DNA of 42,488 nucleotides. Source: Candidatus Eiseniibacteriota bacterium (GTDB lineage: Bacteria; Eisenbacteria; RBG-16-71-46). The DNA lies in assembly GCA_016223045.1 (NCBI GenBank), contig JACRPT010000057.1, positions 1 to 42,488 of the forward strand, in the 5' to 3' direction. Both the position numbers and the translations under genes were made by a program. A model generated the notes under the pieces. The model saw nothing but the letters and a program-made list of their open reading frames with translations. It was not told the DNA's origin and did no database searches. Below are positions 35,001-42,488 of this stretch, piece by piece. Position 1 is the stretch's first letter. The number at the start of each line of letters is the position of its first letter.

Positions 35001-35570
35001 GGCCAGCTCGTAGGGGTCGCCGAACGTCGCGTCCCGCGCCAGCCCTCCGTCGCCTCCGGAGTTCGCATCGGGCGGACCAGTGCCAAAGAGCGGCAGAGCC
35101 TGGCCGTCACGAAGCCAGAAGATGCGGCCCTGGTAGCGGTCGCTGACCAGCACCCGCCCCTGGCCGTCCACGGCGATCCCGCCGACAGAGATCAACTCCG
35201 GCAGTCGCGGGACCTCGGCCGCGTAGCCGAACCGGGAGGCGCTGTCGGGATAGGTATTTCTGTGCCAGGCCAGGCTGCGGATCGCTCCGTCCCGCGCCAC
35301 GACTCGCACCAGCTCGGTCGGGTCGAAGCTGTGCATGGCCAGCTCACCCTCGGGTCCGAGCGCGATCTGCCTCGGAGAGATCGAGGTCTCTGTCGCCCGC
35401 AGCCCCTCGCAGGATCCGGCGCCCAGCACCGAATGGATCCGGTAGCGAGTCGGATCGAAGGTCGGCACGCCCTGAGCGGCGGACCCCGCGGCCAATCCCG
35501 GCGCCCATGCGGCCAGGGTGAGCAGGAGGAGCGTGCCGGGGAACTGTCGGCGGGCTGCGTTCGAGGGCAT
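32052..35570 (-). CDS. Large secreted NHL-repeat / PKD protein with sorting-type C-terminal domain
   Basis: A 1172-residue protein. The ATG at 35570 follows GGAGG by 6 nt and opens a signal peptide (residues 1-32, ending near LAAG). Residues 50-840 are NHL-type propeller repeats, each with a G-D-G-G-x-A or G-x-L-x-V/I-A-D element (for example FAGDGGPYADARLNFPQGLA and GNVYVADLGNNVIRRIS). They probably form two or more propellers. A Pro-rich linker (PPPPLLPPVD) is followed by a PKD domain (about 880-950; FDFGDGTPPETRA). A fibronectin-like domain and a FlgD/sorting-type end (ARPNPTSSPPVVSLTL, then GIYFVRLTQG) follow. It is probably surface-attached. Its substrate is unknown. Confidence 0.9.
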   Translation of the reverse strand: MPSNAARRQFPGTLLLLTLAAWAPGLAAGSAAQGVPTFDPTRYRIHSVLGAGSCEGLRATETSISPRQIALGPEGELAMHSFDPTELVRVVARDGAIRSLAWHRNTYPDSASRFGYAAEVPRLPELISVGGIAVDGQGRVLVSDRYQGRIFWLRDGQALPLFGTGPPDANSGGDGGLARDATFGDPYELAVAGDGGLFVTDQRTDGKVVFRFINLGCAPRVFYPGTASEITVPPGGIATVAGGGNSTDDGIPALQADFLIPSQVTTDAQGNLFFGEWLPGWTTTRVRAINVGGAPRRLNGVDMAPGVVQTLAGASAGGLRQDGIPARLYELDCGFSTNVVVDGDGNFYVAEFRRHDILRVDVNGTIARYAGTGARAYTPPGGARLSTAVVGPRDLEIGPDGSLFYAASDEYAVRRIDLAGTVHQVAGNGYYRRCGDGGPAVAAHVLFEPQAHNDDASYASQAVADVAGNVYVADLGNNVIRRISADGTLSTVVGFAPPCAENPGSHGGCRGSFAGDGGPYADARLNFPQGLAVDQDGLYIADTFNQALRYANFSDHDVLALGTRVAPGSIETVAGRFGQLDDSTGAFCPEDPYLLTGPPPGTTVRARGACVRPDAIALLPNGDMAMADYLRRAVWRVSRTGELSLIAGRSAANGYGVVDDPTYSGCPGDGGVANQYPMCGPTSLATDELGNLYVGQQGTGNIGLPTDASNRVDYINLGASPVTVHGVTVPPGEIRRIVGVLGDGGSTCFTSTPDGIAGRDTRMCGLHGVAAVGGLLFYSDSWNARVRVVDGTGLVYTLAGAGTPLDPDPFPWAFAGAYAGDGGPAQASRLLLPGKLSIAPDGSLLISDDRNFRVRRIVDCAGAGATDPLCQGATSPPPPLLPPVDFSRSQLACGTPPVARLTATPRFGNAPLNVSFDGLGSSDGDPGDAVVAYAFDFGDGTPPETRASALTSHSYSGSGLYPARLTVTDSRGVPSAEPDTVLIAVDLPTSAAVSLAGVRAEPGRVRIEWWSNDADAFGWAAWKREPDRPWRAIAPPRRVSQHLLVMDDAAVAPGGRYAYRLAARNQDGAEVGLEEVWVDVPGGWRLALEGARPNPTSSPPVVSLTLADASPARLQLVDVAGRVVIAREVGALGPGHHLVTLGPQSLRSGIYFVRLTQGQSRLSSGPVVVIAE

Positions 35571-35585
35571 GTTGGCCTCCACCTT

Positions 35586-35598
35586 GTTCGAATCGAAC
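35586..35598. promoter_or_regulatory. Small palindrome upstream of NHL gene
   Basis: GTTCGA-A-TCGAAC, a 6-bp inverted repeat around one base, lies about 16 nt before the NHL gene start. It could be an operator or part of a leader hairpin. It resembles a tRNA T-loop by chance, but no tRNA is present. Confidence 0.25.
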
Positions 35599-35612
35599 TG
35601 CGAATAGTCGTA

Positions 35613-35636
35613 CTCCCGGGATCACAGCCCCGGGAG
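35613..35636 (-). terminator. Terminator hairpin after sialidase-like gene
   Basis: An 8-bp stem (35613-35620 with 35629-35636) and 8-nt loop. It follows the ancestral stop of the BNR gene (35687) by about 50 nt. The present frameshifted stop at 35622 falls inside the hairpin, which argues that the earlier stop was the original. Confidence 0.55.
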
Positions 35637-38600
35637 ATCGCGAGACCGTGCGGCCGGCTGTCGCGCCCGCCGCACGGTCACCGCCGCTACTGGAAAGCGA
35701 CCACGCGAGTGCTTTCCTGCCACCGGCCGGCGGTGATCCGCACCAGGTACACGCACGGTGTAGGTCCCGGCCTCCTCGACCTGGTCCACCAGGGTGCGCA
35801 CCCGCTGGCCCGTGACGCTGTAGACCTCGAGCCGCACGGCCGCTCGCTCGGGCAGCGCGTAGGTCAGCGCGGTCGAGCCGCGGAACGGGTTGGCTCCCGC
35901 CAGAGCGAAGCGGAAGGCCTGCGGCCGGCCGGTTCCCTGGGACGAGGCCGCAGCCAGCACCCGCTCGGACCCGTCGGCGGCGACGCCGGCCAGACGGTAG
36001 GAGGCGTGTGCCGGGTCCGCGCCCGCGTCCACGTAGCGGAACTCGCCGCCGCTGCCCATCGGGATCGGGTCGCGGTTGACCCGCGCGAAGGCCCCGGCGG
36101 GGTCGGCGCCGCGGTAGAGGTTCCAGGACATCACGTCACCGCCGCCGTGCGCCGACCAGAGCAGCTCCACGCCCTGCTCCACCGGCCGCGCTTCAAAGCG
36201 CGCGACCAGCGTTGCCGTCGCCTGATCGCACATGGCTGCGGTCTGGCACGACGCTGCGTCGCCGGGCCCCGGCAGGTCGGGCGCGGTCGCCTGCCACGTG
36301 AACAGGTCGTTGGCCGGGGTGCAGCCCTCGGGGAAGCGCGCCACCACCGAGAGGGACGCCGAGGCATTCGGGCTGACCGGGCCCAGCGGTTGGTTGAGCG
36401 GGCCGCCCACCAGCCATCCGTTGGCGTCGCTGAGGCTCACGTTGAACGTGCGCGGCGCCGTGCTCGGGTTGTTCACGCTGAACGTGAGCTGGTGGTCACC
36501 GGGCACGTCAATCAGCGTCGCGGGGCAGGTCACGGTGTGCGGCTTGCAGTCGCTGTTGCCCTCGACCGTGTAGCCCTGGCTCGCCGAGGCGTTGTCGAGC
36601 GTGGTGATCAAGCCGCTGCACAGCGCTCCGGCCAGCAGGCGCACCTCCCCGACGATCGTGCTCAGCACCTGCGCCGGCTGCGGGTTGCCGACCAGGCTCG
36701 GGTCAATCGCGATGCGGATGGTGCCGCCGGGGGCGTACGACCCGCCGGTGGCGAGTGACCCGTCCTGGGTCTGGATGTTGCCTTCCACGTGCCCGTACGC
36801 GAAGTCCGGCATCACCGTCGGGTCGCAGGTGTTCATCTGCACGAACTTGCGCGGGTACGGGTCCCCGGCCACCGGGCTGTTCCAGAGCACCGTGTACAGG
36901 GTGTTCAACGGCAGCGAGCTGAGGTCCGCGACCTTGATGGTGAACACCAGCCTGCGCACCCCGTCGCCCAGGAAGGGCTCGGCGATCCAGACGTTCTGGA
37001 GATCCTGCCGGGCGTCGCCGCCGGCCCCCACGTCGCCGGTCGGGTCGGAGATCACCTGGATGCCCGGCTCGATGCAGCGGCTGGCCACCGGCTGGGTCGT
37101 CGTGCACCCGTCGAGCAGCGTCGGGCAGGGCCCGCTGTTGTCGGCGATGGTCTTGCCTGCGATCGCCGAGGCGCCCGCCACCTGTTTGGTGAGGAAGATC
37201 CCGCCGGCGCCGCCGTAGCTGACGAGCGACGAGCCGTCCACCGGGTTCACGTCCAGTTCCTGACACTCGAGGAGGTCGCGGCAGCAGGCGCAGCCCAGGC
37301 CGTCCTCGCACACCACGCCAGTGTGCACCACGTGATCGCTCACGCGCGCCTGCTCGAATACCGGCAGCGGGTCGAGTGCGCTGTTGCAGCGGGCGTGGAA
37401 GTAGTACCACAGCGCGCCCGGATCGGTCGTGCTCGAGGACGTGGTGCCGTACCAGGCCACGACGATCCGGCCGTCCGAGCCCGCGTCGATCATCGGGAGC
37501 ACGCAGCTCTTGGTGGCAGGGCCGTTGTTGACCCGGACCGGCGCCGTCCAGGTCGGGGTGTTGCTGGTCTTGATATCGGCCGAGCCGCTGTAGAACACGT
37601 TCTGGCCGTCGGCCCACACGGTGTAGACGTTGCCCGCCCCGTCCACCGCGACCCAGCTGAAGATGTGGTCGTACGTGGCCCCGGGCGGCCCGGCGAACAC
37701 GAGAGTGGACGTCCAGGTGAGGCCGAAGTCGCGGGACACCGCCACGTAGACCTTGTGCCCGGTGCTGCCCTGGGTCGTCAGCACGTAGCCGTGGTAGACG
37801 TTGCCCTGCCCGTCGGGGCCTGCCGCAGGCACCGCGGCGCCGGGTCGCTGGTCGGCGACCATGTTGCCGAGCTGCGTGGCGAGCGTCGTCCCGACCACGT
37901 CGTCGTAGACCGGGATCGGGGCGCCGAACGTCAGCCCGGCGTCGTCGGAGCGCGCGCAGAAGAGCTGGTTGCCGGCGTTGAGCGATCGCCACGACAGATA
38001 CAGCGTCATGGCGCCGTAAGCCGCGTTCCACTGCCGGTCGTTCACGGGCACCGGGTCGGAGATCACGACCGGCACGAAGGTGTTCCCGCCGTCGGCCGAG
38101 GTGGACGAGGTGATGTTCGCGAGCGTGAGGCTCGACGTGTAGATGTTGTAGAAGCCGAGCGCATTCTTCTCGGGCGCGACCTCGATGTCGGTATCGCCCC
38201 CGCCGACGCCGGCATCCGGGTTGTCGAGGAAGATCGGCGACTGGGCGCATACGTCCGTCGTCGGGATCTTCCACAACCCGATCCCGCCGCCGAGACCCGC
38301 GATCCCCGTGACCCACGCGTTGCCGTCGGGGTCGAAGCGCACCGCGGGCTCACCGTCGCCGCCGTGGTCGAACACCGCCGACTGCCCCTCGAGGTGCTTG
38401 TTGCAGGTGAACACGTCGCTGCTCGGGAAGTACTCCCCCTGCCCCAGACCGCCGGTCGGGCGCGGCCCCAGAGTGATGGTGCCGGTGAAGCTCTCGTTCA
38501 CCGTCGAGAACGCCATCACCCGGATGCGGTAGACCGTGGTGCCCACCTGGGGCGTGAAGACGACGATCTCCGGGTCGCTCGAGCTTGCCGACGACTGGAT

Positions 38601-38939
38601 GGTCTGGTTGTTGCCGGGGTTCTGGAGGTAGACGTCGAAGTCGTTCTGTGGCGTCGGCCACTCGATCTTGATTGTGACCACGTGGTCGGGGTTCGCTGCG
38701 AGATAGGCGGCGTCCACCGTGACCGTGAGCGCGTAGTCGTCGCAGCTATTGGGGAACAGCGAGCAGTCGGGGTCGCCGAGCTGCGGTGACGGGTTGACGC
38801 TGGTGAACGGGCCAGCGTGGTAGGTGAGCGTCGGGTTCGAGGGTGAGAGCGTTCCGCTCGACGGAATCCCGGCGATGGCGGTCGCGACCGCAGCCGCCAC
38901 GAGAAGCGTGCTGATCCAGAGAGGTCGCAACGTTGGCAT
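35622..38939 (-). CDS. Large secreted BNR/sialidase-like protein, 3' end frameshifted
   Basis: An 1105-residue protein. The ATG at 38939 has GGAGGAAAGG just upstream and starts a signal peptide (residues 1-24). The N-terminal region (about 35-150) is a beta-sandwich with repeated DYALTVTVD and FDVYLQNPGNN patterns. Three Asp-box motifs (SADGGNTF, SDDAGLTF, SRDFGLTW; about 250-420) mark a sialidase-type propeller. Catalytic Arg/Tyr/Glu residues are not evident, so it may be binding only. Later parts contain a cysteine-rich segment (EDGLGCACCRDLLECQEL) and a beta-domain. A FlgD/sorting domain starts at FALAGANPFRGSTALTYALP but breaks after EEAGTYTVRV. The normal ending VYLVRITAGRWQESTRVVAF with a stop at 35687 is in another frame. 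About 15 codons are also missing. Confidence 0.85.
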   Translation of the reverse strand: MPTLRPLWISTLLVAAAVATAIAGIPSSGTLSPSNPTLTYHAGPFTSVNPSPQLGDPDCSLFPNSCDDYALTVTVDAAYLAANPDHVVTIKIEWPTPQNDFDVYLQNPGNNQTIQSSASSSDPEIVVFTPQVGTTVYRIRVMAFSTVNESFTGTITLGPRPTGGLGQGEYFPSSDVFTCNKHLEGQSAVFDHGGDGEPAVRFDPDGNAWVTGIAGLGGGIGLWKIPTTDVCAQSPIFLDNPDAGVGGGDTDIEVAPEKNALGFYNIYTSSLTLANITSSTSADGGNTFVPVVISDPVPVNDRQWNAAYGAMTLYLSWRSLNAGNQLFCARSDDAGLTFGAPIPVYDDVVGTTLATQLGNMVADQRPGAAVPAAGPDGQGNVYHGYVLTTQGSTGHKVYVAVSRDFGLTWTSTLVFAGPPGATYDHIFSWVAVDGAGNVYTVWADGQNVFYSGSADIKTSNTPTWTAPVRVNNGPATKSCVLPMIDAGSDGRIVVAWYGTTSSSTTDPGALWYYFHARCNSALDPLPVFEQARVSDHVVHTGVVCEDGLGCACCRDLLECQELDVNPVDGSSLVSYGGAGGIFLTKQVAGASAIAGKTIADNSGPCPTLLDGCTTTQPVASRCIEPGIQVISDPTGDVGAGGDARQDLQNVWIAEPFLGDGVRRLVFTIKVADLSSLPLNTLYTVLWNSPVAGDPYPRKFVQMNTCDPTVMPDFAYGHVEGNIQTQDGSLATGGSYAPGGTIRIAIDPSLVGNPQPAQVLSTIVGEVRLLAGALCSGLITTLDNASASQGYTVEGNSDCKPHTVTCPATLIDVPGDHQLTFSVNNPSTAPRTFNVSLSDANGWLVGGPLNQPLGPVSPNASASLSVVARFPEGCTPANDLFTWQATAPDLPGPGDAASCQTAAMCDQATATLVARFEARPVEQGVELLWSAHGGGDVMSWNLYRGADPAGAFARVNRDPIPMGSGGEFRYVDAGADPAHASYRLAGVAADGSERVLAAASSQGTGRPQAFRFALAGANPFRGSTALTYALPERAAVRLEVYSVTGQRVRTLVDQVEEAGTYTVRVPGADHRRPVAGKHSRGRFPVAAVTVRRARQPAARSRDLPGL

Positions 38940-39210
38940 GGCCTTTCCTCCTTCTGAGAGATCGTACGATGTCGTCCGCGCGTCGCCGGGACCACGGGCG
39001 GACCAAGCCGGCAGGACACGCGCGTTGTGAAGCCGGTACCCCCTTCGGGTTTCACCCACGTCGAAGTTCGCAGGATCGGCTTGACCCGGGCTTGACCGGG
39101 AGGGGGGATCCACACTCCGGCTTGCAGTTGGGCGACCCGAGATGGGCTGCCGCAGGGTCCGGGGCCGACGCGGGCCGGCCTCTCAGGTCGCGACCAGGGG
39201 TGCAGGACCC

Positions 39211-39236
39211 GCGGGGGCGGCACACGCCGCCCCCGC
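39211..39236 (-). terminator. Terminator hairpin after S8 protease
   Basis: A perfect 11-bp GC stem (39211-39221 with 39226-39236) and ACAC loop, 17 nt past the protease stop. There is no T-run. The remaining spacer to 38940 (about 270 nt) holds the leader of the BNR gene; nothing else is recognisable in it. Confidence 0.7.
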
Positions 39237-39253
39237 AGTCGTTCCCCGACGAG

Positions 39254-42200
39254 TCATCTCACGACCGAGATCTTCCTGCTCTGCTGGACCTCGCCGGCTC
39301 GGAAGCGCATGTAGTAGACGCCTGCCCCGACCGGCCGGCCACCCTCGTCCGTGGTGTTCCACTCCACCCGGTACTGACCCACGCCTTCGTTCCCCTCACG
39401 GAGCGTGCGCACCAGGCGGCCCTGTAGGTCGTGGAGCGTGAGCGACACCGCGACCGGGCCGCGCGCTGCGACATCCGAGCCGATCGCGTACTCGAACAGC
39501 GCCCGGCTCGACACCGGGTTCGGACCGGCGGTCAACGCGAACGTCAGAGTCGGCTTGCCCGTGAGCGAGGCCGCGACCGGGCCGCTCCAGACCGAGCTGC
39601 CGTCGGGCTCGTGCAGCTGGATCCAGTAGTAGTAAGTGCGCCCCGGCTCGACCGCCGCGTCGAGGTACTCGAAGCGCGGGCCGGCGAAGGCGAGGGGCTC
39701 CGGCGTGAGGTCCTCCCGGGTCTCGAAGTCATCCGAGACCGAACGGAAGACCGACGCGCTGAGCCCGCCCTCATCGCGGAGCAGGAGCAGCGTGAGCCGA
39801 CAGCCGGCGGGATCCGGGTCCGCCCGGAGAGACGCCACCACCGTCGCGGTCGCGCCCGCCTCGGGAATCCACAGGGTCACCGGCACTACACCACCTTCCA
39901 CCGTGGGCTGCGGCATCGGCTGGTGGTCGGTGACGTACGTCACCCCGGAGGGGCTGCCCGGCGAGTCGTTCACGAACAGCGAGAAGGACGAGACGCGCCC
40001 GGTGCGGTTCACGTAGCCTCCGTCCAGCACGTACAGGAACCACGGGTTCGACATGCTGGGCGGCAGGTACGGCTCGGCCCCATCTCCGGCATTGAAGCCG
40101 ACCGACCAGAAGTGCTCGATCGTGCCGGTCGTCGACGTCCCGGTGTTGGGCGGGGTCGGCAGCAGGACCCGGGAGCTATCCTGCTTGCTCTCGCCCGGGC
40201 CCAGAACTTCGAAGTCCGCGCCCCCGAGGTTGCCCGGCGTGTAGCCCCGATCAGCGCCCACGCGCACCATCAAGTCGTTGTCCACCGCGTTGTGGACGAT
40301 GCTGTAGAAGGCGGTCGCGATGCGCGCCAGTTGTCCGTAATCCGCCGGCACGGGAGGCTCGAGGTGCGAACCTCCCAGCAGGTCCAGCCACTCGACCTGG
40401 TACCAGTACGTCCGGCCCAACTGAAGCGCCGGGTCGCTGTCCGCATACAGGTAGGGCGTGCGGTTGTCGTCGCCCTGGATGTTGGGATCACCGGCAGGGC
40501 TGGGGGCGATGAGGAGCGTGTTGAGCTGGGCGAACGTGCCGGGGGCGCCGCCCGCGTCGGGCGCCCGGTACAGATTGAAGCCCAGGAACGGGTACTCGCG
40601 CTGAGTGATCCACTTCACGTCAATGCGGCCGTCCTGGGGGCGAGCGACGGCGCGAATCTGCACCACCTGCACGCCGCTGGTGCTGTTCAAGGCCTCCTTC
40701 ACCGCGGCGTAGACATCCACGAGGCCCCAGCCGCAGCTCGGGTCGTAGTTCGCATCGAGCCCGTACGGGTCCTGTCCGCGGTCGCCGGTGGCCTTGACCG
40801 TGGGCACGTTGTGCTCCGCGGTGTTCTGAAGAATCGTGCGGACCTGGAGCGGCGTCAGGCTCGGGTTCGCCTGCAACACGAGGGCGGCGCAGCCCGAGAC
40901 GTGCGGAGTCGCCATGCTGGTTCCGGAGAGCTGCTGGTAGGCGGTGCCGTCCGTCGTGGGATCTCCGAATGCGGAGATGATGCCGGCACCCGGGGCCACC
41001 ACGCTGGGCTTCATCTCGTCCCAGTGATCGGCGTCGCCGTCGTCGTCGCGCGGTCCTTCGTTGGAAAAGCTCGTCACCTTGTCGTCGGAGCGGTCCAGAG
41101 TTCTTGCATGCTCGCTCGCCCCGACGGCGATGGACTTGTCCGCCGCGGCCGGCGAGGAGATGCACTCCGTCGCCGCGTCGTTGCCTGTGGCGATGCAGAG
41201 CACCATGCCGGCGTCAACGGCCGTGTTGATCAGCGTGGAGCCGGCTCCGGTGCTGGTGCCGCTGCCAGTCTTGCACTCGGTCGAGCCGAGAGACATGCTC
41301 ACCACGTCGATGCCCTGCCAGATGCTTCCCGGCTCAAGGCCCGCCCAGAGGCGATTCCGGTTGCCGATGCACCAGTCGAGCCCGCGGTTGGCGCCGCCCA
41401 CGCTCACCCCCGCGTCCGAGAGCACCTTGCAGTCCACTAGGCGTGCGCCGGGAGCGACGCCGGCGAAGAAGCCGCCGGGACCGCCCGTTCCCATGGCCGT
41501 GCCGGCCACGTGGGTCGCGTGATAGCTGGACGCTTCGCCGCCGTGATCCTGCGGGTTCGAGCTGCCGTCCACCGGGGTCGAGCAGGCGGCTTGCCCGCAC
41601 CAGAACTCGCCACCGCCCAGGAACTTGCCCTTCAGGCTCTCGTGCCCCGGGTAGCCCGGGTTGACGGCATCCACGTCGTCATTCACGCCGGTGTCGAGGA
41701 TGCCGATCACGATCCCGGTGCCGTCGATGCCGACCTCCTGGCGCACGCTGGGGAACAGCACGTAGTTCTCTGCCTTTGCGAGCCCGCGCGAGTCGCGCGC
41801 ACGCACGACCCGTGATCCGTAGTGGTTCGTCGCGTACTCGACCGGGATCGCTTCCACCTGCGTCACGCCGGGGAGCGTGACGATCTGCTGGATCCGGGCG
41901 TAGGTGGCGTGGGACTCGATGTAGTCGATGTTCATGAAAGGCCACGCCATCGTGACCCCGGTGCCGAGCAGGGTCGTCTGGTCCGCGGCCGTGGGATGAT
42001 GGTCGTAGCCCACGTAGATCGCGAACAGGATGTCGAGCGGGTTCTCGACACCGATGATCATCCGCTTCGACGGATCCTGGTTCACGAACGCGGCGTTCCA
42101 GCCCTGCGTGTGCACCCGGTCAATCATGTCGTCGATCTTGTTCTGGTCCAGATCCGCCCAGGCGAACGCGCTCGAAGGGAGCGAGACAACTCCGGCGAGC

Positions 42201-42271
42201 GCGAGGACCAGGGCGAGCGCGGGAGCGCACCACGCTCCGGCTCGTCGGGTTGAAGCGGTAGCAAGAAACAC
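39254..42271 (-). CDS. Large secreted S8 protease with fibronectin-like and sorting-type C-terminal domains
   Basis: A 1005-residue protein. The GTG at 42271 has GGAGG 7 nt upstream. A signal peptide spans residues 1-37 (SSAFA). A prodomain (about 38-155) begins with WADLDQNKIDDMID, a calcium-binding D-x-D-x-N-x3-D loop. The catalytic domain has Asp193 (GILDTGVND), His251 (HATHVAGT), Asn364 (IATGNDAA) and Ser452 (SGTSMATPH), all present. It is followed by fibronectin-like beta domains (VKWITQREYPFLGFNLYRA) and a FlgD/sorting end (TAGPNPVSSRALFEYAIG, GVYYMRFRAGEVQQSRKISV). It differs from the two cassette proteases, which are lipoproteins without these domains. It is probably an extracellular nutrient-type protease. 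Confidence 0.94.
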   Translation of the reverse strand: MFLATASTRRAGAWCAPALALVLALAGVVSLPSSAFAWADLDQNKIDDMIDRVHTQGWNAAFVNQDPSKRMIIGVENPLDILFAIYVGYDHHPTAADQTTLLGTGVTMAWPFMNIDYIESHATYARIQQIVTLPGVTQVEAIPVEYATNHYGSRVVRARDSRGLAKAENYVLFPSVRQEVGIDGTGIVIGILDTGVNDDVDAVNPGYPGHESLKGKFLGGGEFWCGQAACSTPVDGSSNPQDHGGEASSYHATHVAGTAMGTGGPGGFFAGVAPGARLVDCKVLSDAGVSVGGANRGLDWCIGNRNRLWAGLEPGSIWQGIDVVSMSLGSTECKTGSGTSTGAGSTLINTAVDAGMVLCIATGNDAATECISSPAAADKSIAVGASEHARTLDRSDDKVTSFSNEGPRDDDGDADHWDEMKPSVVAPGAGIISAFGDPTTDGTAYQQLSGTSMATPHVSGCAALVLQANPSLTPLQVRTILQNTAEHNVPTVKATGDRGQDPYGLDANYDPSCGWGLVDVYAAVKEALNSTSGVQVVQIRAVARPQDGRIDVKWITQREYPFLGFNLYRAPDAGGAPGTFAQLNTLLIAPSPAGDPNIQGDDNRTPYLYADSDPALQLGRTYWYQVEWLDLLGGSHLEPPVPADYGQLARIATAFYSIVHNAVDNDLMVRVGADRGYTPGNLGGADFEVLGPGESKQDSSRVLLPTPPNTGTSTTGTIEHFWSVGFNAGDGAEPYLPPSMSNPWFLYVLDGGYVNRTGRVSSFSLFVNDSPGSPSGVTYVTDHQPMPQPTVEGGVVPVTLWIPEAGATATVVASLRADPDPAGCRLTLLLLRDEGGLSASVFRSVSDDFETREDLTPEPLAFAGPRFEYLDAAVEPGRTYYYWIQLHEPDGSSVWSGPVAASLTGKPTLTFALTAGPNPVSSRALFEYAIGSDVAARGPVAVSLTLHDLQGRLVRTLREGNEGVGQYRVEWNTTDEGGRPVGAGVYYMRFRAGEVQQSRKISVVR

Positions 42272-42286
42272 GGTACGGCCTCCTTC

Positions 42287-42488
42287 CTAGCGGTACAGGG
42301 ACTTGATGATCCCCCAGGTGGTGGGCGTGATCGCCGTGGTGGCCGGTGTGTCCCACTTGCCGTTGGGGTGCGCGCTGTAGCCGGCGGGCAGGCTGCAGCG
42401 GCCGCTGCCCGTGCCGGCGGCGCACCACAGCCCCGAGAACAGGCTGGTGCCCTCGCCGACGCGGTTGTAGAGCGTCCCGCCGGTGCAG
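42287..42488 (-). CDS. 3' end of an unknown gene
   Basis: The frame is open from the window edge to TAG at 42289. It encodes about 66 residues including CTGGTLYNRVGEGTSLFSGL, then WCAAGTGSGRCSLPAGYSAH and ending ITPTTWGIIKSLYR. Two or more cysteines suggest an exported, disulphide-bonded protein. It ends 15 nt before the S8 protease start and shares its strand, so they probably form an operon. I recognise no family from this tail. Confidence 0.6.
   Translation of the reverse strand, partial: CTGGTLYNRVGEGTSLFSGLWCAAGTGSGRCSLPAGYSAHPNGKWDTPATTAITPTTWGIIKSLYR

Noticed and set aside
35586-35598. A tRNA, suggested by GTTCGAATC resembling a T-loop
   Set aside because: No acceptor, D or anticodon arm can be drawn around it on either strand.
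42120-42428. A separate small gene overlapping the start of the S8 protease
   Set aside because: It is another frame through the S8 signal peptide and the tail of the partial gene; the composition is Arg-rich with no ribosome site.

Overview
The window is very GC-rich (above 70 % by eye). Nearly every secreted protein ends in an Ig-like strand domain of the FlgD / type IX-sorting kind (an N-P-F/S/T start and a G-V/I-Y-x-x-R finish). With FG-GAP, PQQ-type, NHL and BNR propellers, S8 proteases, lipoproteins and a predicted outer-membrane barrel, this points to a Gram-negative (diderm) bacterium of the FCB superphylum, most like uncultured Eisenbacteria-type lineages. That placement is inference; no rRNA or other marker gene is present.

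Layout. (1) 1-1083: 3' end of a secreted protein gene on the plus strand. (2) 11608 down to 1188, minus strand: nine tightly packed, mostly overlapping genes for building and exporting a surface glycan (MurG-like and two GT4 glycosyltransferases, outer-membrane barrel, PQQ-like propeller, lipoprotein, ABC exporter, small-molecule kinase-like protein, histidine-phosphatase-like protein). (3) 22932 down to 11855, minus strand: the most striking part, a four-gene cassette present twice in tandem about 5.5 kb apart. Each copy is ECF sigma factor, HC2-type zinc anti-sigma, TPR-CHAT caspase-like protease, then subtilisin-like lipoprotein. Copy A (17383-11855) looks intact. In copy B (22932-17512) the CHAT gene has lost about 52 codons relative to A and is frameshifted ahead of its catalytic His and Cys. 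Both sigma genes have the same TAGAGT element 7 nt before the ATG, as in a leaderless promoter. (4) 23559-27521: a voltage-gated-type K+ channel, then a divergent pair, a DUF4236 protein and a seven-repeat FG-GAP protein. (5) 29589-27604 and 31418-29712: asparagine synthase and a GT39/ArnT-like membrane glycosyltransferase. (6) 42488-32052, minus strand: large secreted proteins (NHL/PKD, sialidase-like BNR, and a third S8 protease) plus the 3' end of another gene.

How it may work together. The sigma/anti-sigma/TPR-CHAT order suggests a switch in which a signal sensed by the TPR domain activates the caspase-like protease and frees the sigma factor, with a cell-envelope subtilase as effector or partner. 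It resembles in outline the TPR-CHAT / RpoE-type sigma connection of type III-E CRISPR (Craspase), but no CRISPR genes are seen here. Region 2 would assemble an envelope polysaccharide; regions 4 and 6 supply secreted surface proteins.

No tRNA, rRNA, CRISPR array or insertion sequence was recognised.
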